33,650 bases of DNA, taken from NCBI GenBank assembly GCA_009176605.1, contig SEYY01010540.1, positions 1-33,650 of the forward strand, in the 5' to 3' direction. A model generated the notes under the pieces. It did no database searches, was not told the origin of the DNA, and was given only the letters and a program-made list of their open reading frames with translations. Both the position numbers and the translations under genes were made by a program. Shown here in pieces: positions 11,252 to 26,618 of this stretch; position 1 is the first letter of the stretch, and every line of letters begins with the position of its first letter. Source of the DNA: Armadillidium nasatum (lineage: Eukaryota; Arthropoda; Malacostraca; Isopoda; Armadillidiidae).

Positions 11252-12259
11252 CGTAAGTCCCTTAATTTTTGTTGTATTTTTTTGATTAGTTGGTAAAATA
11301 AATTTGTAAAATTCATGAGTAAAAAATAACATTTTATTCGTAATTTTTCAGTTCCAACCTGGGAACTAATACATAACGTTTTCGTGAGTCATCGTACGGA
11401 TAGATCGTTCTTGCACATTAAACAGTCTGCAAGGATTTCGTTTATCACGTTCCCCAATAAAATCATTGCCCTTCGTTCGTCGTTGCATAGTCTGTTCCGT
11501 TCAGTTATCAATTCCTTTCCTGATTCCGGTAAACCATTTTCATTCTTTTTTTCCTGTACAAATTCTTTACCTCAATAAAGAAATAAGTTTTTCTTTCGGT
11601 TTCTTTATCCCTTCGTGTTGCCATATTCTCGCTGCAACCGTTCTTCATCGTGATCCTGAAGGCCCTTGCCACAGGCTTGAGAATTTTTGATCGTTTACGT
11701 CAGAGAGCGTCTTCACATCGTCAACATCGTCCTTACGGAAAAAAGAAGTGGACGATACCGCCAACTCAATACATTGTGAGTACAAATAAATATTAACTTT
11801 TTTCTCTAATTGCGTACAATGTTTTGCATAGTTAATTGATTTTGAGATTTAGGATTTTATTATTTGCATGCATGTTTATTTTTTTTTTATTTACATATAT
11901 TATTAGCATTGAATTTATTATTTTATTATTTGAATATAATAAATCTTAAATATAATTTAATCTTTCTGAATTACTTTCGAGGGTTATTTTCATTTATTTT
12001 TCATTTCCTTATTTTTTTGTGACAATTACATATATGTAATTAATATATTGTATTTTTCAGATGGTGAAGGTTCTGGAAGTAAATTATCTGCCAATTGTCA
12101 TGTAAAATATTGTGAAAAAGATTTTGCTTTTCTCTCTGAGAATAGAATCACGTTCCTCTGCTGGAATTGGTCGGAGGACTTTGTTGCATTCTCTCGCTTG
12201 CCCACAATCAAATATTCATTATTGGCTCAAAACTCAGGCAAAGCAGTTATAGTGAGGGG

Positions 12260-12290
<31 letters not shown>
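11252..12290 (+). other. Splice-like exon/intron series of unknown transcript
   Basis: Consecutive splice-like marks on +: donor GTAAGT at 11252, acceptor TTTTTCAG ending 11351, a less AT-rich block 11352-11775, donor GTGAGT at 11776, acceptor TATTTTTCAG ending 12060, then a ~70-codon open stretch (DGEGSGSKLSANCHVKYCEK...) running into a poly(T) tract at about 12263-12291. In the middle block one frame ends FDRLRQRASSHRQHRPYGKK, basic in character, without an upstream ATG. No known protein. It may be a non-coding or 5'-UTR series, or a repeat. Compare 1-690. Confidence 0.25.
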
Positions 12291-12291
<1 letters not shown>

Positions 12292-12295
<4 letters not shown>

Positions 12296-13042
12296 GGAGG
12301 GAGCTTTTTTTTCTTTTCTCACTCCTGTATGACTTGTATGAATTGTTTGGTGAAAGAAAAGTACCTTTTCTTTAGGTGAGGGATAATGTAGAAATCTGCA
12401 AATAGGCTACTCCAGGCCCATATTTACAATCAAGTAGTTAGAACTTCCCTTTAATTTTCTTTTTGTTTTAAGGGAAGCTAAATATCAATTATTATTCAGT
12501 TATGACATGGATGTATGTTTGACAGATTATAAATCAGCTTTTCTTTCCTTTGCAGATAGTAAATAGTTTATAAAAACTTAAGATTTAACACACAGAATAT
12601 TAGAAATATTCAATACAGGAAGATAGCCAGAATCGGTTAGGTTTTCAATTTCATCTCCCTTGCAAGGGTAAGTTTGCAATTACATATTGTTTACATTAAT
12701 AGAAGGGTTAGACAAATTTAAATATAACTATTTGGATGGGTTAATGTTTAGATTGATTTAACTTGATAACCATATCCCTTTTAGGTACTAATTTTGGAGT
12801 CAGTTGCAAATTTGGAGCTCGTATTGGATTGGTGATCTGAATTGATGTTAAGGCCAGATGAGTAGTGTGGGATAATTGCTGAACCCTAAATTACACAATT
12901 ATTTGTTTAAGCTGTGCCATATATTTAAGATGAATCACAATTCTGCAGGCAAGCGAAACAAACGATCTCCTCTGGCGAATTACCAGTTAAGTACACATAC
13001 CACTCATTCCTAAATAACCTGTATTTTATGTAATTAAGAACC
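12292..13042. other. Anonymous AT-rich DNA
   Basis: No gene or RNA recognised. Confidence 0.5.
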
Positions 13043-13475
13043 TACACAAATATTCATATTTGTGTATGTGGTATCATTCTCATTAATTCATATTTTCATA
13101 TATTGTGAATAGGTATTCATTAGTTGCACCATACATAGTCATATTCGTGTATGAGGTTGCAATTATTGATAAAAAATATTTATATTTGTGAATGATATCA
13201 AAATTTTTATAATTGAGCACTTCACAGATATTTATATCTGTGAATGCAATTATTGATCAAATACTTATGTTTGTGTATGATATCAAAATTTGTATAACTG
13301 AGCACTACACAGATATTAATATCTGTGTATGCAATTAGATTATTTTGTTAGTAAGGATTCATTAGTTGCACCATACATAGTCATTCGTGTATGAGGTTGC
13401 AATTATTGATCAAATATTTATGTGTATATAAAAAGTTGTATAATTGAGCACTACACAGATATTTATATCTGTGTA
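13043..13475. repeat. Cluster of near-identical 24-nt palindromes
   Basis: Four near-perfect 24-nt palindromes: 13043-13066 (half-site TACACAAATA), 13221-13244 (TTCACAGATA), 13306-13329 (TACACAGATATT, fully palindromic) and 13452-13475 (TACACAGATA). Three sit in the same longer context (TTGAGCACTACACAG...TGTGTATGCAATT), and related weaker hairpins (CATACATAGTC...GTGTATG) occur at about 13130 and 13373. Spacings are 178, 85 and 146 bp, so this is a degenerate tandem array rather than a regular satellite. Paired changes keep the stems intact (ACAAA with TTTGT, TTCAC with GTGAA). Function unknown. Confidence 0.8.
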
Positions 13476-14301
13476 TGCAATTGGAATATTTCATTGTAAG
13501 TCATTGGAGCATACAAAAATATTTATATTTATATATATAACTAATAGTTTGGTTGTGGTCATAACAATTCTGGTTCCATACATTTTTTTCTATTAGTAAC
13601 TGGTTTTTCAAATCTGTATTTATATTCCAGTAAATTTATATATTAGTGGGGTGTATTTTCATTTAGTAGATAGGTAACCTACATTTTCCTGTAGTTTGTT
13701 TTTTTTAACTGTTCTGATTCATGTAAAGTCCATCTGTAGAGTCACGAGAGTCATAAGTCATAGATATTGGAGGTTTCATTGGCAATTCTTCTTTGATTCA
13801 CCCAGGCCATGTTAAGGGTGGAGAAGCTTGCAACATGAGGATCCTAAAACCAGACCTGAGTATCTAGCCTTATCTTGTTGTGTAACTAAAGTAAGAGTGA
13901 AGGGAAGTGCTGTTGATTGTCGAGTCTTTAGTCTTCCTATCGAGAGGGTTGAAGGATTGTAAAACAGGCAGAGAGATTTATAATGTTTTTGATTTATAAT
14001 TGGATCCCTATTTTGGAACATTAACATTATTATTGAAACTGCTTTCCTCTTTCTCTGCACTTTGATGATGGTTTGGGTACTTACATTCAATGCTTTCCCT
14101 GAGTGTCTTCTAACGACTTCCTATATCCTGTTTCTTCATTTTCTTCTTTGATTCTTTCTTCCTCCAGGATCAGGGGCCTCATTCTCCAACAGGAGGTCTT
14201 CACTGTTGGAGCTTAACAGGTTTCCCTGGCCTTCTTGTGCAATCCTTTCCCTAGATGATCTTCCTTCGCACAATGGGACACTTTCAATATATCATTATTT
14301 C
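13476..14301 (-). other. Decayed DNA downstream of gypsy gag
   Basis: On the minus strand this follows gag, where protease and reverse transcriptase should be. Frames are broken and I see no protease or reverse transcriptase motif. A 92-codon minus frame at 13812-14090 has no recognisable domain. Confidence 0.4.
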
Positions 14302-15578
14302 TTAATTGGGCAGCTTTTCCACTAGATGGCCAACTTCCTTACAATGAAGGCACCTATTTTGAGCCAGGTAACAATCATCATACTGATGACCTTGCTTGCC
14401 ACAATACCTACATAATGGTCTTGCCCGACACTGACTCATTAAGTGATCCAGGTTTCTTGCAATGGGCGCAAGATTGTCTCTGGTTGTTCTGAAAAGTTCT
14501 GTTCGCTTGTCCGCGGAACCAAGTTGATGATCCTTCTGATCTTCCTCTATTCGGACGTGGATTATTGAACTGCTGGGGTGGTCTTTCTCTTGGAGAGGAC
14601 TGTGGTAATGGTTGTTCGGTCATGGTAGGCATGCTAGTCCTTATTCTCGCGGAACATTCTCCTAACCTACTTGCGGATTGTTGACAACAACAAATCCGAG
14701 GGATCACCTCCCTTGATGGTGAAGTAACTGAGATTGACTTTGTTAAATCTACTAATTCCATCTGTTTCGTATTCTCTCTCTCTACTCCTTGATTTGGGAA
14801 ACTACTCTCCACTATCGCCACCAACCGCTCCCAAGGGATTTGTACACCCAAAGAAGTTTCTATGGCCATTAGGGTATTATCTACTTTAGCTTTTACTTCG
14901 TGTGGTAGACTTTTTAAGAATTTTTGTCGTACAATCGGCATCTTTGTGACATCATTCCCTGGGAATGCTTTTGAAGCTAAGCCCACTAAACGTAAGGCAA
15001 ATAAGGGAATAGTTTCACCTGGTCCTTATATTCGCATCCGTAAAATTTTCGGCATCATGTCTTAACTCCTTCTCCAACTCCTCTCTATACCATTGCAACA
15101 TTAAACGTTTTACTTCCTCATACTCTAATGAGGTGCATGTTATGATTTTGAAAACTTCCAAAGCTAATCCTTCAAGGAAAGTCCCCAATAAGGAAACTCT
15201 ACCTTCGGTTGAACCAGGGTACATAGCATCGCAATAATTCTCAAATCGTACAAGAAATTGTATCAAGGTTTCCCCTGCTCCCAACTTATACTTCCCCTGG
15301 TGGAATAACTCTGGGCCTTCTCTCAATTGAGAGAGACTGCACCAAAGTGGACACAGATCTTATTAGATCAGCATTCTGCTGAAGCAATGTATTAAATGCA
15401 TCACCATTATTGGTATTCAAACCGCCCGTGAGTGGTGGTGGATTGAGTGTGGATTTGGGGCTGAGCCCGCCGTGAGTGGTGGATTTTGAGCATTTCCGAT
15501 GGGAGGGTTAGAATGAGGATTGTCCTCTGATAAAGGGGTCTTAGGATCTTCAAGCTGTGAATTCATTTCATCAGGCAT
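14302..15578 (-). pseudogene. Gypsy-type gag with tandem zinc knuckles, frameshifted
   Basis: Gag polyprotein remnant of an LTR retrotransposon. The start is the ATG at 15578-15576 (MPDEMNSQLEDPKTP). Main blocks: 15326-15015 with YKLGAGETLIQFLVRFENYC and LEYEEVKRLMLQWYREELEK (capsid-like helices), then 14986-14408 with FPGNDVTKMPIVRQKFLKSL and a Pro/Arg/Gln-rich stretch (QFNNPRPNRGRSEGSS). Next come zinc knuckles: CAHCKKPG, interrupted by a one-base shift, then in the shifted frame the rest of knuckle 1, a complete CRYCGKQGHQYDDC, and a third (CLHCKEVGH) lacking its last Cys. The frame ends at TAA 14304-14302. At least four frameshifts occur (near 15440, 15320, 15010 and 14450). No pol follows in recognisable form. 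Confidence 0.85.
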
Positions 15579-15713
15579 TTTCAGTTTTATTTAATTAAGG
15601 TCTTGGTGAGCACAAGAAAATTATGTAGAAATTTATGGGATTTATCTCCCTAAATCAAGAAAGGGGTGACAGAACACCCAGCAACAGAGCAAGCCAACTT
15701 CAAGTTAACTACG

Positions 15714-15724
15714 CTCTGCTACCA
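15714..15724 (-). other. tRNA-iMet primer-binding site (gypsy)
   Basis: Minus strand reads TGGTAGCAGAG, complementary to the initiator tRNA-Met 3' end, 136 nt upstream of the gag ATG. Same primer as the copia element at 4644-4654. Confidence 0.75.
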
Positions 15725-15730
15725 ATTTTA

Positions 15731-16020
15731 TGTAAGAGAAAATTACTTACATTAGAAGCACCAGCAGTTTTAAGTCCAGCCTTCCAGGCAGGCTCTGATG
15801 CTTTCAAGGCGTCTCCTCACAACCTAGATAGAGCCCAGAGATGAACCTTGGAATAATGTGAAATAAAGGTGGTCCTTTTAGGTCCTTATCATCAAAGAAT
15901 GCAAGCTCCGCTGCTAGGTGCAAAAATATTATACCAATTAATAGAAATCCCCACAAAGTTGGGGAAAAACACAGAACGTTGTACTCACCAAAATCCTTGA
16001 TACCCGATGCAATGCCCAAA
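15731..16020 (-). repeat. 5' LTR of the gypsy element (outer edge uncertain)
   Basis: Adjoins the primer-binding site. The + strand begins TGTAAGAGAAAATTAC, giving ...CA as the LTR end on the element strand. Less AT-rich than its surroundings up to about 16020. No second LTR is found in the window, so the outer boundary is a guess from composition. Confidence 0.5.
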
Positions 16021-16235
16021 AAATGAAGCCAACTCAGAACTTAGATTATGCAATGAAAATTATAGAAAATTATATATTAAATAAGACAAACATTCAAAAA
16101 TAATTATTTATTTACAACAGAATCTTTTAAATAGTTAACCCTACACCTAAATTAAATATAGAGGCCTCAACTACCTAACCTATTACTTATTCAATTATTG
16201 TTTAAATATAGCTATTCCCTAACCAATTTAAAAAT

Positions 16236-16281
<46 letters not shown>

Positions 16282-17324
16282 CATAATCTTAAGAATAAAT
16301 ATTATCAAACTAATAAGAATTGAAAAAAAACTTTAAATAATATCAAATTAATAATGAAGGTATTGAAAAATCAATTAAATATGGAAAAGTGATAATGGTC
16401 AAATTAAATACTAGTTAATAAATAATAATGTCTCAAAGACAATTTTAAATTAATCAACAATGGATAACATACATCAACAAAAATTGTCAATTTAATTCTC
16501 TAGTCTGTACTTTTCACAAAATTAGGTTATCTTCTTTAAACGGAACTATCAAAACTCTTTGACAGTAATTGGATTTAAACTGGTCTTATAAATTTAGACA
16601 CTACAGTTTCCTCAAAGGATAATTTGAAATAGTTTTGAAACCTTGAAGGTCAAATTTAAATCAAACCCACTAACTTTGGCTCTCAAGAGTGGAATGTTTG
16701 GTGGTCAACTAGGAAACAGGATTTGGATCCTTGACTCTTGCTGGAATCTGGTCTTGTGTTCCCAAACTGTGTCCTTTAAAATAAAGCACACAAGAACATT
16801 ACTTTTTCCTCTTAATTTATTTCCTAAAATTTTTTAAACATTCTTTTTTTTTATTCTTAGTAAGTTATAAACTTTAATTTATTAGAAGTTACTTATTTTA
16901 CAAATTTTATATATTTAATGTAATTTATCCTAATGAACTTATACTTTACATTCAATGCAATTCCTTTTAATGAGCTTGTTTCTTCATTTTATTTACTTAT
17001 TGTTTAAATTTTGTTTTAATAATGTTCTCCCTAAAATTTGTTATACCACAACAAAACTTATTCATTTTTCTACTTACCCATAAATATGGGAGACCAATTT
17101 TCAGTTTCCTTTATACTATCCTTTGGATGATCAGATGATGTTGATTTTTTTTCTGTATATTGGTTCTTTCTTTTTTCACTCTTATTTTAATCTTTTACTG
17201 GCTTCTTTTTAACTTCGTGACTGTGTATAATTTATCTCTTTGTTTTTCAATTCAGATTTTACGATTTTATTTATACCTGTTATTTCATTTTTTATAATGG
17301 GAAAAAATAAATGAAACTTCAATA

Positions 17325-17329
<5 letters not shown>
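16021..17329. other. AT-rich DNA with a short (TA)n
   Basis: No gene recognised. Contains a 39-bp TA tract at 16241-16279 and pyrimidine-rich stretches near 16850 and 17110-17300. Confidence 0.6.
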
Positions 17330-17397
<68 letters not shown>

Positions 17398-17424
17398 ATA
17401 TATATATACCGTATATATATATAT
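17330..17424. repeat. (TA)n microsatellite, interrupted
   Basis: TA repeats with a TTA break and an ACCGTA break, followed by a small GGGG...CCCC hairpin at 17425-17439. Another hairpin, AATAAATAAATAA / TTATTTATTTATT, is at 17515-17544. Confidence 0.9.
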
Positions 17425-17869
17425 GGGGACTTTGCCCCCTATACCTCTAACCTGTGAAAGTGATGAAATATAAAATATTTTATAACTCAAATAAATAACA
17501 ATTGAATATACATGAATAAATAAATAAATTCTTATTTATTTATTTTTGAGGGAGAGGGTTACTGCTCTTTATTAGGATCTTCTCAATTGATCTGCATTTA
17601 ATTTGTGTTTATTGATATTATAGTTTAAAAAATATTAATTTCCTACCATGAACTAAATAATTACCATAAAAGGAAAGAGTTAAAGAAAGTCCAATGAATT
17701 GCAAAAGAGCACTTTTGTATGGAAAAACTTAGCCTATAATAAAATTTTACTGTAAAATTTTACTAAACGAAGATATTTTAAAAACAAAAAAAAAGTTTTA
17801 GGTTTTCTGGTATTTTTATTGTACAACATGCTTTATTAAGCTTAATTTGAATTTTAATATATTGTCTTT

Positions 17870-18345
17870 AGTTTTAATGTTCACTTGGTACTTAATTTTT
17901 ACCTACTTGTAAAGGATCATCAAAATATGTATACTTAAAAGCAGAGTCAGTCATTGATTTTCCATATATTTATAACTTCTTCTTAAAGATTGAAAGAGTT
18001 ATTATTAGCAGTATCTTGTGAAAAACCATTCCAGAAATGAATCACTCTGTTAGTTAAAAAATACTTTCTCCCACTTATATTACATTCTTTCTTCTCAATC
18101 TTTATATTTTGACCCCGGTGAGCCTGTTATGATATAATGAAATGATCTTACTCATCTGATATGTAAGTTGATGAAAATATAAAAACCTAAATCATTTTCC
18201 CTCTATGAAATCTCCTTTCATCGAAACTATTTTTTTAGTCTATCCTTGTAACTCGTTGTTTTTATATCCAGAAATCATTCTTTTTGCATTCTTTCCTTAT
18301 ATAAGGAGCCCAAACCTATGTACAGTACTCTTCAATTAGTGGCCT
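17870..18345 (-). mobile_element. LINE 3' fragment, copy A
   Basis: Minus-strand 3' end of a non-LTR retrotransposon of CR1/Jockey-like type. In the order of the element, a segment related to 19030-19160 of copy B comes first. Then comes the C-terminal end of ORF2: RKYFLTNRVIHFWNGFSQD, the usual tail after the reverse transcriptase in these elements. An AATAAA-like signal lies near its 3' end (about 17830). Truncated at the 5' end and full of stops in other frames. Same family as copy B, inserted head-to-tail. Confidence 0.7.
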
Positions 18346-18659
18346 AACAATAATTATTATGTTTGCTTATCACTTCCTTACTTTTATCAACTTTTTGATT
18401 TACTCCTTAAATTGTTAGCTCTATTCCTGGTATATAAATACTGAACATATAAAAATATGAGGAAATAGAGACAGAAGACACAAGGGCCTATCAAGAATTT
18501 TTTAGTCACAAAATTTCAAAAGTTATTTATTATGAATGACAGATCTCAGATTTATATTTTCCTTGTGCAATTAATTAACTGAACTTCGCAATTGTATGTG
18601 CAATATTATTTATTATGCCAAATTTTGTGTGTGTGTCAGCTAAGCTAAATATGCAAAAC

Positions 18660-19880
18660 CAAATCACCAATACCCCAAAGGATTATCAAAAATTCTCTTC
18701 AAAATATATGGCCTTAAATTAAAAACTAAGTCAGTCATACATTATCTTGCTCATACATATATTATTCTAACTTTTTCTTAAAAGTTGAGAGAGAGAGTGG
18801 TACTATTAACAATATCTTGTGGTGTAAACCATTCCAAAAATTAACCACTCTGTTATTGAATACATTTGATACTTTTTGTACATAGATAGCATGTCTACTT
18901 TATCTTTTGTTATGATCCCTGGTTGTATTGATTGCTATTGTGATCTAATGAAAAGAACCTATATCTGCATTATAAACTGACAAAATCATTTTGAAAATTT
19001 AAATCATATCCCACTAAGAAATTTTTTCTACAGAAAACATTTCCAGTTAGTTTAGCCAATCCTTGTAACTCATTTTCTCCTCCCAACATCATTCTTTTTG
19101 CTTGGCATTGCACTGACTCCAGCATATTAATGTCTGCTCTTGGACACTTTAAAAGTACTACTAATAATATCAAAATCTTCTTCTGTATCCACAGACCCAA
19201 GCTATAAAAAAATTCTTAATAGAATAACCATGTGAAGAAAAAGAACAATACACTTTCTACTGATCAAATTCATTTGCCACCACAGCCAAACCAAAAAGTT
19301 TATTTCAATCATTATTTTCAACAGATGAGGCCAGCTTTAACTCATCAACAAACTTTGAAACTAAATATTTTATTCCTTTTCTAAATCATTAATATATATA
19401 GAAATAGAAGCAGATTTTACTCAAAACCCTGAGGAACCCCTCTTTATCAACTCCCATGATGATTTATTGCCATTTAAAATCAAACATGGTCTCCCATCCT
19501 TCAACCAAGTTCCTAAAATATATTTAAATAACTTTTGCACCAGCTTGTATTTTGAAAATGCATTGATGTAAAATCTTTTGTCCATATACTCAATAATATG
19601 CTCCAAAAATTCTGAAAAATTCAGCTGACATGATTTTTCTTTCCTTAAAACCTTATTGAGAGTTACAAACTTTTGTTGTTGGCTAGATGTATTTCTGTTC
19701 ACCTTTTCAATATTTTTTAAGAACTTTTACCACTATTGAGGCTAAACTAACAGGCCTGTAATTCCAAGATCTCTCCAGTGACCTATTAAACATAAACCAT
19801 ATTCAGTGCTATTACTACATTTCTTTAGATTTCTGCCATGTATACCATGAGGATCTGCAGACCTATTGTAATCAAAATGT
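18660..19880 (-). mobile_element. LINE ORF2 (reverse transcriptase) fragment, copy B
   Basis: Longer minus-strand copy. In order: HGIHGRNLKKC and WNYRPVSLASIVVKVLK (about 19850-19720, motifs before and in the reverse transcriptase), then 19702-19421 with FLEHIIEYMDKRF and CLILNGNKSSWELIK. After a frameshift come GVPQGF (about 19440), IYINDLEKE, and SKFVDELKL at about 19357-19330 in place of the usual FADDTKL-type active site. Then 19200-18970 with INMLESVQCQAKRMMLGG (the conserved LEKVQRRATK region) and, near 18860, NNRVVNFWNGL. It lacks the endonuclease and has several shifts and stops. The active-site Asp pair is reduced to Asp-Glu, so it is inactive. Confidence 0.85.
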
Positions 19881-20798
<918 letters not shown>

Positions 20799-20835
20799 AA
20801 ATTATTATTTATTAATTTATTTATTTATTTTTTAG

Positions 20836-23937
<3,102 letters not shown>

Positions 23938-24104
23938 TAACTATTTTATCTTTTTTTTTTTAATATTTATATTCAAAATCTTTGTTTAAAAAGAAATTGA
24001 AATTATATGGTATATAATTAATACGTTTTTTTAAAGAAAGTTTATTTGATTTTCCTCTATTTTTAAAGTTAAAGATATAAATTTAGTTACTGGAATTTAT
24101 AAAT

Positions 24105-24110
24105 ATTAAA
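24105..24110 (+). terminator. Candidate Rpn8 poly(A) signal
   Basis: ATTAAA, a common variant, 168 nt after the stop codon. A canonical AATAAA on + occurs only at 24613-24618, inside the intron of the convergent candidate gene. Confidence 0.3.
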
Positions 24111-24393
24111 TTGAAATTTAGGAATTTAGTTATTTTGAAAAATAATTGTTTGATTCATTAACTTTGAAAATATTACTGGATGATTTTCTTTGAAAATTCT
24201 AATGAATGTTTTTCATTATAGAACATTGTAGTTACTTTAGACTTTCAATTATTTTGACCGTCAACTGTTAAAATCATACATTGAAGGTAACTTTGTTTTT
24301 ATACTAAAGATATATACTAATTTCCTACGAAAACATACACTAGTATGTATTATCATCATTTTATGACTTTAAAATACCATAAAAAATATCCAA

Positions 24394-24399
24394 TTTATT
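24394..24399 (-). terminator. Poly(A) signal for the convergent candidate gene
   Basis: AATAAA on the minus strand, 82 nt beyond the stop at 24481, a normal distance for a short 3' UTR. Confidence 0.4.
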
Positions 24400-24480
24400 T
24401 ATATCGTGTTTCAAACATTACTTATTTGATGAACTAATATAATAATAACGTGCTAAGGTGTTCTTTTCCGTCTCGTCATG

Positions 24481-25822
24481 CTATTTTAATACTACTTGTG
24501 GGTATCGCTCAAGAATGGTTACACTTCTTTTGTATCCCTTGGCCTTCAATACTTCTGCGAGTAAAGACTGTAAAGGGAAAAGATGAGGGTGAACGCTCTT
24601 GAGTTTCGCAACAATAAAATTAGATCACACTACCCAAATAGTTGATAGTCCAATTTATCAGAAGGGCATATGTTTCCATTGGTGGCCTCGTTGTTTGTGA
24701 ATTATACAACAAAACTTCCATACAGAGGACTAATTTATACAAATCTAAGGTAGAGTTTAATTAACAGATGTTCAAAAAAATTGTCTGTGGTATAGTAAAT
24801 TAATCAATTTGCTTTTCTATCTGACGTAAATCGGATAGTGCAGAGGATGTAGAATTGAAAATAATTGGATTCTAGCCCCATCAACACTATAAACAAGTAA
24901 TGAAAGTAATAATAGACTATAATCGGCAATATTAAGTTCATAATAGGTAAATTCAAGAGGAATGTACTGTTTATATATAACTAATTTTAAAAATATTTTA
25001 AAACTGAATAGAAACTTATCCAATAATTGTGGCCATTTCAAAGCAAAAGGTTACGATACTTTCAAAAGTCTTAAAATTCGACAATACAGATTACTTTATT
25101 TAAAAATTTCGATGAAATTTTATCATTCCGAGTATTTCATGTTGAAATGTTTCAAGAGTAAATAACTGGCTTATACATAGTAGAAGACTGTGTAACATCT
25201 AGTAAGATTTTAGTACGACATATTGTACTTTTGAAAGATTATTAATATTTTCAGCATCAGCAAATAAAAAAAATATTTGGACCATCTTAAATTCCAATTA
25301 AGAACGTTCTCGATTGCTCCATGTTTGCAAAAGTTTTTTTTTAGTTTTGGGGATTATATTTTTTAATGTTTCCATTTGCTTTTTGGACTTTACTGTTAAA
25401 GTGTTCCTCTTCAAACTGTTGAGTCTAAATGCATTCTTTGATTTGAATGGTCCTATTGTTTGTTCCAATAAAATTTATACTTTAGGAATCAGTCAAAATT
25501 AAACAAAATCAATTTCAAGGCCTTGAACTCGTCTTTGTTTACTCTCCCTTCATTGGGCTACCCTTCAAACTGAAAATTTAAATCAATATTCATATTTATA
25601 TTTTTAATGATAAAAAAAATCTTTAATGCTTTAAAAATTTTGAAATTAATAGTAAATTATATTTATTTACAATCATGTTAATAAGAAATTAATTTGAATT
25701 TAATAATTAATTGATAAATATTAACAGTTCTCTGTATTAAGAACTATAATTTAGAAACCACTGTACCAGTTACGTTGAATTACCACATATTCCTCAACAG
25801 CTTTCAAAGTTTTATCGCTCAT
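24481..25822 (-). CDS. Candidate two-exon gene for a 41-residue microprotein
   Basis: Exon 1 (25822-25784) starts at an ATG with A at -3 and an in-frame TAA six bases upstream. It encodes MSDKTLKAVEEYV and ends at donor GTG|GTAATT. Exon 2 (24567-24481) follows acceptor CCCTTTACAG and encodes SLLAEVLKAKGYKRS then VTILERYPQVVLK and TAG. Both exon ends are in phase 0, with an intron of 1216 bp. Exon 2 is GC-richer and has ordinary codon use compared with its flanks. The predicted product is a short, mostly helical, basic peptide with no signal or membrane segment. An AATAAA lies 82 nt after the stop. The gene would converge on Rpn8, with 543 bp between stops. I do not recognise the protein; it could be the 3' end of a gene with more exons. 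Confidence 0.4.
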
Positions 25823-25884
25823 ATTTTACCTCCTACATATTAAGTTATAACCTAATATATTACTTTGAGAAAAATTTTACTTAG

Positions 25885-26015
25885 AGGAACAAAACATTAT
25901 AGAAAACTTGCATATTACTCCAGAAAGAAATTCAACAACAATTTTTACTACTAATTTGTTACAAGAAGGTTCAAAATTAAATACATTAAATCGCAAAATT
26001 TATTTCGAAGCTCAG
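25885..26015 (+). other. Possible internal exon, unknown
   Basis: Between an acceptor-like TTTTACTTAG and a donor-like GCTCAG|GTGCAT is a 43-codon open frame (EQNIIENLHITPERN, LNTLNRKIYFEAQ). It begins 62 bp from the microprotein ATG on the opposite strand. No homology recognised, and its phase does not fit the next candidate exon at 26431. Confidence 0.2.
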
Positions 26016-26152
26016 GTGCATAAAATTTTTATTTTATTTTTTTTTTGAGTGAAAAAAGCGTTCTAAAAGGCATCGCTTAATGAATAAATAACATTTAAGT
26101 ATAATTAAAACAAATCATAAGAAAATAGCAAAAAAAAAAAACAAATCATTTG

Positions 26153-26395
<243 letters not shown>

Positions 26396-26430
26396 AAGAG
26401 AATTTAATATTTTATTTTCCATTTCTCTAG

Positions 26431-26618
26431 AATTGATTGTTTCATTGAGTAACAAAAATATATTTAAAATTATGAGAACAAAAAACAAAAATTTTTATGT
26501 CGGGGAACAAATGTTCGAAATACGAATGCCAAAGAGAATAAAATGCAAAGAAAATTTATTTTTTAAAGAAGGAATTTTAATTATTGCTTCAGCTTCGAGC
26601 AGGTTTGCCAACCTTTAA
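26431..26618 (+). other. Possible terminal exon, unknown
   Basis: After the acceptor-like CATTTCTCTAG a frame stays open to TAA 26616-26618. It includes MRTKNKNFYVGEQMFEIRMP and LFFKEGILIIASASSRFANL, with the texture of a real protein. Not recognised. Upstream lies the longest (TA)n array. Confidence 0.25.

Noticed and set aside
13812..14090. 92-codon minus frame as protease/pol of the gypsy element
   Set aside because: No D-T/S-G protease motif or reverse transcriptase motif can be seen. Position alone is not enough.
24817..25041. 74-codon minus frame
   Set aside because: No ATG of note, hydrophobic and low-complexity composition, no splice sites fitting the neighbouring candidate gene.
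25298..25474. 58-codon minus frame (FKSKNAFRLNSLKRNTLTVK..., ending NRERS)
   Set aside because: Protein-like texture, but no ATG and no clear splice acceptor, and it would sit in the microprotein intron. Lys-rich frames are common by chance in A-rich DNA.
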